Source: Heterodera schachtii
Taxonomy: Eukaryota; Nematoda; Chromadorea; Rhabditida; Heteroderidae
DNA: 64,000 bases
NCBI GenBank assembly: GCA_023374025.1
Contig: SIJG01000081.1
Span: forward strand, 300,031 to 364,030
Direction: 5' to 3'
Shown in pieces: positions 56,311-64,000 of this stretch. The notes under the pieces are model-generated. The model searched no databases. It had not been told where the DNA came from and saw nothing but the letters and a program-made list of their open reading frames with translations. Each line of letters starts with the position of its first letter. Position 1 is the stretch's first letter. Both the position numbers and the translations under genes were made by a program.

Positions 56311-57067
56311 AGAAAACTTTCATTGCTGTTGTATATTCCTGGAACTATTTGTGAATATTAGTCGTTGTATTAAATACATTTCTTTTGGTGATTTCCCTCC
56401 GGGCGATGGATGCCCACTTTTTCTCCCTTTCATTCACTCCCCGTCGAATTCTCCCACTATCCGAGCACAAATCTAAATTTGCTTTTGCCTTCGATGGATG
56501 GGTCATTCATTCATTTATTCCTCCGTCGCCACCCCAAAATCTCCGCGGCGAAAGCATTCGCATCGATTTGATCAACCGACTGATCAGAAGCTGGATGCTT
56601 TGTTTTAAGTTTATCCGTCCTTTGATCCAATTAGAACTATAACCCCTTAGGCTAATTTGGCTTTTGCTTTTCCCTTTCAATTTTTGCCCCAATGTTTCGT
56701 GAACGTTTTTCCGTGTTCGCTTCTCTCTTTCTCTCCGTCGTTTCTTTGGCCTTCGCTTCGTCTGGGAAGAGGGTTATTCGAACCCAAAAAAGGAAATAAA
56801 AGGGGAGGGAGGGGCAATTTGAAAGAGATGGGACGAATGACAGACCCATCGCCAAACCAAGGAAAATATCCAACAACAACAAAATAAATGTTGACATTTT
56901 CTAAAGTGTTGGACGAACTCCAATCCGGCGTCGGCAATAAAATTAAAAAACTTAAAAGTTGAAGAAAACATTTATTCAAAAGATGATAATAAATCGGAGA
57001 AAAAAAGGCAAGTGGGAATTATTGTTGGGTAAAAAAAAAAAAGTGAAGTGGGGAAAGTGAGGATGAT
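56311..57067. other. Intergenic, no supported gene
   Basis: Downstream of the AFG1-like fragment and convergent with the next gene. Open frames on both strands show no recognisable domain. Confidence 0.5.
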
Positions 57068-60000
57068 TTAACAGCCCCCGGGAGTGTTCACACATTGGCT
57101 CGACTTTGAAGCGCAGTTAGCCATCTTTTCGGCACATTCGTCGATATCATTGCATTGTGGCACCTCAAATAATAATTGGTTGGTTTGCCTGATCATTAAA
57201 TATTGCGGCCAATTTATTCAAATTTTACCCCGCTTAGTGTCTGATTGGCCAAACATTTAACTGTCTCCGCGCCCACTGATCGAAACCCATTTCGGCACTC
57301 CACCCGAAGCGATTCGCCGTACAACATATCCATTATCTGCCCAGTTAATGCCGTTCTCTTCCGATTGTCCGACACTTTTTTGTCCTCCACCGAATGCCAA
57401 TGCAATTCGCCATTCTCCACAGACGGAAGATTTGCGCATTGTAATTCTAGAAATGACCAATTATGGCAATAGAATGGGCAACTCCCTGCCCATGGCACCG
57501 TACTTTTACATTGCGGCTGGGCCGCTGACCATTGTCCGTTGGATTGGCATACGATACTTTGTGCTCCGTCTCGTCGGTACCCGGCAGAACATTGGAAACT
57601 GTAGACGCTACCGTATCCGATGCCGTCGCCAAATTGAAGCGATCGCTCGCCAAAGTTAAACACAGGCAACATGGGACAGATGGGAGCTGATTGGGATTGA
57701 AAAAATATAAATAAGAAAATGGCATTCGAAAGTGCCAACTTTTGCATTTCGGCGTTTGGGTCCATCGGCCTTCGTCAGTGCAAAAGATTTCCTCCATTTC
57801 TTTGCCGGAAGGAAAGCCGAAGCCGTCGTAGCAGCGGAAACGGGCGATGCCGGCGAAGGAAACATTTGAGGCCATCACAGCGAAACCATTAGCAATTTGC
57901 GGGATGGGGGAGCAGTAAATGGCTGCAAAAGGCAATGGGAGAATTGCTAAATCGACACTTTTGACATGGCTTTACGTTGACAGTCCGGGATGGGCTCCGA
58001 CTCGGACCAGCGACCGCCCAACTCGCACACAGTCTCAAAGTGCCGACCACGGCCCGTCACAAACTCGGCACCGCGTTCGCAGCTGACCGTCACACGCGTG
58101 CCGTAGGCGGTGTTCCGCGTGGAGAGCAACACGCGCCGCGAGGGAAGTGACAGTCGGGGACAACCTGTGGAGATTGGCAAAAGAGGACGATCAATGGACA
58201 AATGCCGTGGGTGGGGGGGGCTGACTTGTGGAGAAGGAAATGTTCCATCCGACGCCCTGGCGAAGTCCGTCGGCACGCCAAACTAATTCCACACGACTTT
58301 GACGAGCGAATATCTGAACAAAAAGATCCACATTCATTCACTGTCTGTTTTTTCGCTGGTTCGCTAGCCGTTTTGGGGGGCGGCGACTCCGCGCCGAATC
58401 CCTTTTCGATGGGATGCAACGGACGCCCCTCCTCGGCTTGTCCATCCGCGGAATACTCAAAAATGCGCAGGGAATCGCCCGAATCGGACACATCCCACGA
58501 ATTGACGGCCAAAGTCAGCGAAATCGCTTCTATTAAAATATTCAAATTACAATCAAATTGTGCCGGTTGTTCCGTCCTTTTTCCTTACCCTCCGCCGCCG
58601 TCCGTTCCCCCATTTTTTCCTCCGTTTGTGCCATTGGCAATTCGATGGTCCAACGACAAATTTGTGCCGGCGCATAAGGAAAATGGGCGTTGCCGGGGCT
58701 TGTCAAAATGCCATGCGAACGACGGATCACATTGTCACAACCTGAGAAGGGGACGGAGTAGTGAAATTGGGTAGTTTAGCACCAGAGGGAATGGCACTAA
58801 TTGATTACCGTATTTAATTGGCACTTTCCGATTATAAACGAAAAGCACTGACCTTTTTTGTACGAAATTGAAAAGCCTTTTCTGTTGCCAAATTGACTGC
58901 TGAAGAAGTACAAATAGAGGCGAGACTGAGTGGACACAATCAGCTGGGGGTCCGACTGAATTTGGAAAAGTTGCACTTTTATTGCTTTTCCCATGGCTTT
59001 TGGCTCACTTTTCCGCTCAGTTTGGCCAATAATGGCGCCGAAGGATGGGCCCCGTCGTAAATCATCAGAAAATCTTTGTCCTGCTCCAAGTCAAATTCCT
59101 CAATCTTAATGGCAATTCCGTCTTTATGCCGTTGATTTTCCGCTTTCCCAACGCACTGCCAAAGAGATGAGCTGTCCCTCGGGTGCGTTCATATGCCAAA
59201 CGCATTCCATGCCATTTGGGTAAGGACGGGGCCAATCCGGACTGATCAGCTGCTGAGGCTGCGACTGAACACTCAGAAGACCTCCGCATGAAGCGGACAC
59301 TGAAAGAAAAGCAAAAGCAGTGGCCAACGGCACGGCCAATGAAAAACTCGCGAAAGAGTCGACTGACCGGCTCTCCACGACGCTTGGAACCCACGCGCTT
59401 GAATTGCGTGGTCGGAACGGAAACGGACGACCATCCGATTGGAAGCGGATTCGAATGTAAGCGGTTGGGGAGGACGCGATTGGCCAGACAAAGTTACCAA
59501 CTGAACGAGCAAAAAATAAAATGTTGGCACTGATTGCCCGCGAATATTCCCTCCCTCCCCCCTAACCGAAATGCTGGCATTTTCGGCCGGGCCTCCGTCC
59601 ACGACGCTGACCAAGTCCTGATGCTGTTCCGTTTCAAATGAGTCAAAGTTAAGCTGAATGAGTAGTGTCAAATGGGATTAATGTTGAGTGATTTGCCTGA
59701 ATGCGCGAATTGAGCGGTCCCTCCACCACCCAACGGCAATTGGCCCCCGCGGGGTACGGCGACGGAAAATTGGGCGTTTCGATTCGGCCCGACTCGCCCT
59801 TTTCATAACGTTGGCAAGAAGCATCGCCATGAACTGTTGCAAAATATGGTCGCATTTTAATAGGCAAATGCTTACAGGGGCAATTAAGCTCATCACTGAA
59901 GTCGCCGCAGTCGTCGCAATGAAAGCGATCAGACAAACATTTGCCATTTTGGCAGAAAAAGGAGCCTAATTGGTAATGAGAGGGGAGGGGGGGGGGGGTA

Positions 60001-61021
60001 ATTAAAAAAGGATATTTGCTGAATTAAAAAAACAATTTCTGATTCGGTAAAGGTCAAAGAAAAGTTATTTAATATTAAATTGAAATAATAAAAGTGCGAT
60101 GAAAAGATAAAGAATTAAGAGCATCGCGACCCGGTGAAATCTGAGAGTGAATGATGAATCATAGCACACACATCTTATTCTCCATTTAATTGTGCAACTT
60201 TGTGCACAAATGCAGCGGAATCCGCCGTTGTGCAATTCGCAAGTGCCACCGTTTAGGCACGGCTTCGAGTCGCACAAAGGAATTTGCTGCTCACAAAAGG
60301 GGCCGGTGAAGCCGGGACGGCACTCGCAAATTTCCTTTTTTGAAAATTCAAAATTAAATTTATCACCGGCCCACGCTTCTTCACTTTATGATTTGCCACC
60401 ACACATTGTCCTCGGTTCTGACACTTCACACTTTTGCAGTCCAACTTCTTGCACTGTTCCTCCACAAATCTCCCCGTTTCCGTTGTGTGAGTGTCGTTGG
60501 GGCAGCGAAGGCACCGCTGTTGGCCAATGTCGGGCTTAATAGGTCAATTAAGAGTAATTAGGAATGATGTAAGACTGTTGGTATTGCCTGGTAAAAATTG
60601 ATGGGACATGGTGAACAAGGCTCGAGACCCGAAATGGAGAAGTGACCGGGCGTGCAAGGCTGTTTACAGTGGTCGGCACCGATGGAACCCAATTTGGCGG
60701 TGTATGTGCCACCAGGGATGCGCAGGTCGAAGATGGTGCGCAGAGTGAGGGAGCACAGTTCGTAGAAGACGGGCTGCAGAACGGTGGGCAAAACTTGGAG
60801 GGTCAAATTGGTATGGACCTAAAAGGGAAATGGAAAATATTCAAATAAAAAAGAGTGGCAATTCGCCCACTTTCTTCTCGTCGTCCGTTGGCGAGAATTT
60901 TGCATCCAAAAAGCGCACATAAATTTGAACAGTGCTCGAGCAGCGTTGGTTGAGCACCTGGTCAATTCCGTCGAACATCGTTCCCACCGCAAATTCGTAA
61001 CGCCTCAGCCTTTCATCGCTA
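57068..61021 (-). CDS. Large extracellular CUB/Sushi/EGF/LDL-A modular protein
   Basis: A secreted or cell-surface modular protein, read on the minus strand from about 61021 to TAA 57070-57068. Order: an unassigned segment (EFAVGTMFDGIDQVLNQRCS); a GCC2/ephrin-receptor-like Cys module (DHCKQPCTPGHFSISGLEPC, about 60610-60660); EGF modules (CKSVKCQNRGQCVV, then CRPGFTGPFCEQ and CDSKPCLNGGTCELHNGGFR); an LDL-receptor class A module (CQNGKCLSDRFHCDDCGDFS, about 59885-59945); three CUB domains (starts near 59830, 59270 and 58740); four Sushi/CCP domains (58130, 57900, 57660, 57430); and a start of a calcium-binding EGF (DIDECAEKMANCASKSSQCV) that ends NTPGGC-stop. The last EGF is incomplete, so the gene may be truncated or read on into an unseen exon. 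Likely an extracellular matrix or receptor-clustering protein. The orthologue is not identified and the 5' end is unresolved. Confidence 0.8.
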
Positions 61022-61023
61022 AA

Positions 61024-61779
61024 TTAAATACCATTAGGTCCAATGCGGTATTTTGCCTCGTCCAGTTCACTCACCCTACCGCGACCACGTCCTCTCTGTG
61101 CTCCCCGTCCGCTTCCTCTCGGTGCTCCCTGTCCACTACCACGTCCTCTCTGTGCTCCCCGTCCGCTTCCTCTCGGTGCTCCCTGTCCGCGACCACGTCC
61201 TCTCTGTGCTCCCTGTCCGCTGCCTCTCGGTGCTCCCTGTCCGCTGCCTCTCGGTGCTCCCTGTCCGCTGCCTCTCGGTGCTCCCTGTCCGCGACCACGT
61301 CCTCTTTGTGCTCCCTCTCTTGGACGAAATTGTTCCAAGCGATTAATTCGATCTTCATCTTCGCGGCGCCGTCGTTCATCTTCAGCATCGCGACGCCTGT
61401 TTTCTGCTTGTCGTAATCGGTCCTCTCTATCTCGTCGCTCCAAATGTTGTGTCCATTCTCGGTCCTGCGTTTCACGAAGTTCAACGACTTGTTGCCAGTT
61501 CCGTGCCTCATCAGCAAGTGCCCGCGGGCTTCGTCGTCTTTGTCCCTGTCCCAATCTGCTTCGCTCCGCGTTTTCCTCACTCCTTTCAGCCAACTGTTGT
61601 TGTCTGATTCTGTCTTCTTCGTGCCGTGCCCTGTTTTCTTCTCCTCTTCTGCGGTTCTCCCTTGCCCGTTCTTCGTCTTCGTAGTTTCGCCGTACGTTTT
61701 CTTCGGTTCGTCTCCGAAGTTCATCTGTGCGTGCATTTTGTGGAGTTTCTCCCCATTCTCTTTCCAATGTAACTCGCTA
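61024..61779 (-). CDS. Repeat-rich ORF: charged coiled coil plus Arg/Gly repeats
   Basis: A minus-strand frame of about 247 codons. The N-terminal 140 residues are a highly charged helix (RENRRRGEENRARHEEDRIR, RRDAEDERRRREDEDRINRL). The rest is an Arg/Gly/Pro repeat (GAPRGSGQ, GAQRGRGR). A TTTTAG acceptor sits just before VTLEREWGE, and a GTGAGT donor lies near 61070. That donor would join the other open frame (repeat ADREHREA) to the CUB/Sushi gene's first recognised exon (DERLRRYEFAVG). It is therefore unclear which frame is translated, or whether this is a 5' exon of that gene. Start not fixed. Confidence 0.4.
61075..61320. repeat. Coding-type minisatellite, 24/30-bp units
   Basis: Tandem copies of TCGGTGCTCCCTGTCCGCTG plus CCTC, and a variant with CGACCACGTCCTCTCTGTGC. 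Two minus-strand frames stay open through it. Confidence 0.9.
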
Positions 61780-61799
61780 AAATTTATTGTAAAATATCT

Positions 61800-62789
61800 T
61801 TCGTCAATTGTTTTTTTGATTACAAAAACAGGTAACAGTAAAAACCGGTAGAATCCGTCGGTTTTTCAGAAATCCAGTAAAAAGGTAACAGTAATTACCG
61901 ATTTTTACCATTATTGTAAGAGGAAAAATAAATCTATTTGCTGAAAACTAATACGTACCGCATTGAAAACTAAGAAATTTACACCAATTGTGCCGGTGAG
62001 ACGTGTTCTCACCATATATTTCAATCTAAATTTATCGGAAAACGAAGTGATAAATGGTTAAATTTGGACAAGAAATGTACACAAAAAGCGGACATCAATC
62101 AAACATTTCTCTTAGTTAATTTACAATCAAAGGGATGAGGCGCAACCCAAAAAATGACGCGAATCTGGAGAATGAATGTTGGCTTCGGGTTCCCCGACCC
62201 TGAAAACCCACATAAACATGTTTTCACGACTTTTTATAACAAAAAAGAAACTTTTTCCAAAAAGGGGGCCCATCATCTAAAGCATTACCCGAGTTGTCAT
62301 ACATCTTGGTTTTACAAACCGAAATTTTAGTTCAAAAAAAGATTACTGAATACCGGACAAAAAAAACAAGTTTCCTCTTAGTTATTGGGACGCTAAAATA
62401 CAATGGATACATAACATGTCATGGGACGTGCAAAACCGACTAGAACTAAGAAATATATGAAAAGGAAGTAGTGACTCGAAAAGTTTTTTGAAGGGCTTTT
62501 AGGGTTGAAGAGAGTTCGACGGCCAGATTTGTTAATGGGATCAATCCAAAAATTTGACTGATTTTATGTTGCTTTTCACACATTTTTTATTGAAAATTTA
62601 ATTTAAAAAATATTTGGCATTCTGTTCGTTTCAAAAAATGCGAACTGGTCTGTGGATTTTGTAATGTTTTCAGGGACGCTGACCGCGAATATGACATTAA
62701 TTCGACCAATTTTGAGCCCAGAACCCGAATATTTTTAAATAAATATGGTAATTCACAGACTATATGTAGTACTGTGGAAAGTACGCCAA
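61800..62789. other. Gene-free stretch with repeat fragments
   Basis: Contains fragments resembling foldback family A near 62165-62240 (GGTTCCCCGACCCTGAAAAC) and 62670-62730. A GGTAACAGTAA motif occurs twice, near 61831 and 61883. No gene supported. Confidence 0.45.
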
Positions 62790-62879
62790 CCATTTTCAGC
62801 GATTGAGCCACAAAAAAAGGAGCAAATTGGGGAGATAAAAGCTGAACGGAGTGACGAAAAAGTGACTTTGAACTTATGA
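62790..62879 (+). pseudogene. Relic of a second biotin synthase 3' end
   Basis: GAGATAAAAGCTGAACGGAG and GACGAAAAAGTGACTTTGAA match the last codons of the bioB gene at 51800-51865. The encoded end QIGEIKAERSDEKVTLNL-stop compares with [22 protein letters not shown]. Similarity fades upstream of about 62790 and stops at the stop codon. No other bioB exon is near. Confidence 0.8.
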
Positions 62880-63099
62880 ATAATAAAGTATTTTAATTAA
62901 GAGGATTGAAATTTTTAAATAAAACAAGGAAAATTTCGTGAGAGGTCAAAAAATACAACAAATCAAAAATGGAGAACAGAGAATGATATTATAATTTACA
63001 AGATTCGGACAGAGACCTCCATAACATATTGAATATTCCCGTATTTAAATTGCGATATTTTGCATCGGTCCGTGGCCTTTCAAAATGTGCACATCGAAG

Positions 63100-64000
63100 T
63101 CAACCAATGGCCGTTCCAACGGCCGACGACACTCCGCCAAAGTCCTCAAGCGATGCGTTCAAAAGATTGGCATCCAAGCGGCGCAAATATCGCTCCAAAT
63201 GTTCAACAAAGCGCTGTTTGACCACATTGAATTCCATGACGGATGACGGTCGAACGAACACCCAAAAGTCGGCGAAAAGAGAAAACACGCGGCCTGAAAA
63301 TATAGGGAGGGGGCAGATTGTTTAAACAAAGTGAACCAGGAAGGGGTGGGGTGACTGACTATTGAGAGCAGTCCTCTCCCCCCGTCCCGCGACATTTTTT
63401 CTCACGGAAAAATTAAAAAAAATTTTTTTTTCATTTTTCAACAATTCTAATTGTATGTTTGAAAAAGTTTTTTTTAATTTCGGGGGGGGGGTGGAAAGGA
63501 TACGGGAGGTCGGCGGGAGGAAAGGGCGGAGGCGGGAATTGAGTGCCCCCGAGTAAACTATTAATCAAAACCAAATTAAGTAGGGTGAGGGGGCTTTAGC
63601 CATTCACTTACAGTAGACTTGATGGAAATAGTCCTCATTTAGGGACGGTTGGTCCAAGGCATTGTAAAAATGGTTTTTGAGCAAATCGTCGAAGAGTAAT
63701 TCCTAAGTAAATGCTTATTTATCACATTTGTTTTATTCTTAATTTTGTCTTATTCTTCTTTCACCTTGCACAACGCTGTGATAGTAATGCCACAAATTGC
63801 AAATGGAAATCTATTAATTAAAATTTGAATTTATTTTCATTAATTGAATAACAACTGAACAACCAACCCAATGATCGGGTGGTTGGACAGCGAAAGGACG
63901 CGCTGACAATTGTCCAAGTCGAACTGGGCGAAGAACACCAATTGGTCAAGGCCGAGCATTCCCATGCCACGGAAGTCCGTCTTTCTCAACAACACAAATA
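63100..64000 (-). CDS. Unrecognised gene, 3' part
   Basis: The minus strand enters from beyond the window end. Spliced pieces: about 63870-63999 (FRGMGMLGLDQLVFFAQFDL, DNCQRVLSLSNHPIIG), about 63612-63702 (ELLFDDLLKNHFYNALDQPS, LNEDYFHQVYC), and a last exon about 63100-63298 after TATTTTCAG (FADFWVFVRPSSVMEFNVVK, HLERYLRRLDANLLNASLED) ending SSAVGTAIG-stop. It looks like a conserved, mostly helical intracellular protein. I could not assign a family; a trafficking-complex subunit is only a guess. Confidence 0.5.

Noticed and set aside
63100..63298. Assignment of the last gene to CCZ1 or a WASH-complex subunit
   Set aside because: Superficial resemblance only; the neighbouring exons do not follow in the order those families require.

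Overview
The window is eukaryotic nuclear DNA. Genes are split by short introns, most with GT-AG borders and a clear minority with GC-AG borders. The protein set is animal: intersectin, ELO elongase, CPE-type carboxypeptidase, Rac and a PISCF-like neuropeptide. An intron-bearing, bacterial-type biotin synthase together with frequent GC-AG introns points to a plant-parasitic nematode, most likely a cyst nematode (Heteroderidae). That assignment is inference. Gene spans below cover all exons and introns; the exon borders I read are given in the evidence.

Layout. 0-14 kb is gene-dense: 3' part of intersectin (+), glutamate dehydrogenase (+), a medium-chain dehydrogenase (-), TSG101 (+) and Rac (+). 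15.8-18 kb holds a small secreted-peptide gene (+) whose intron contains a 1.6 kb G-rich minisatellite. 18.8-26.2 kb holds an ELO fatty-acid elongase (-), an IQ/ASPM-like gene (-), a DGAT2-family acyltransferase (+) and a Gly/Trp/Arg-rich secreted protein (-). 27-31.6 kb is GC-rich, with simple repeats and an unrecognised gene encoding a C-terminal membrane anchor. 32-39.4 kb carries an APC7-like TPR protein (-) and a Ulp1/SENP peptidase (-). 39.4-46.4 kb is a transposon island: nested hAT-like elements, an LTR-like segment, and one 4.1 kb intronless ORF. That ORF joins the end of a BEL/Pao pol, a phlebovirus-type glycoprotein, a PAZ-like domain and an acidic poly-Q tail. 46.6-49.1 kb is an EGL-21/CPE-like carboxypeptidase (-). 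50.1-51.9 kb is the biotin synthase (+).

51.9-55 kb is again repeat-rich: a foldback element, a truncated copy of the DGAT2 gene, nested TIR elements, and an unusual H2A gene. 55.2-56.3 kb is a 5'-truncated AFG1-like ATPase. 57-61 kb is a CUB/Sushi/EGF extracellular protein (-) followed by a repeat-rich ORF. The last 2 kb holds repeat fragments, a relic of a second biotin-synthase copy and the 3' end of an unrecognised gene (-).

Functional links. The peptide precursor has dibasic (KR) cleavage sites, and a CPE-type carboxypeptidase of the kind that trims such sites is in the same window. DGAT2 and ELO both act in fatty-acid and storage-lipid metabolism. The main theme of the window is genome plasticity: at least six TIR or foldback families, two nested insertions with recognisable empty-site relatives, gene fragments of DGAT2, bioB and AFG1, and a domesticated-looking env/PAZ ORF.
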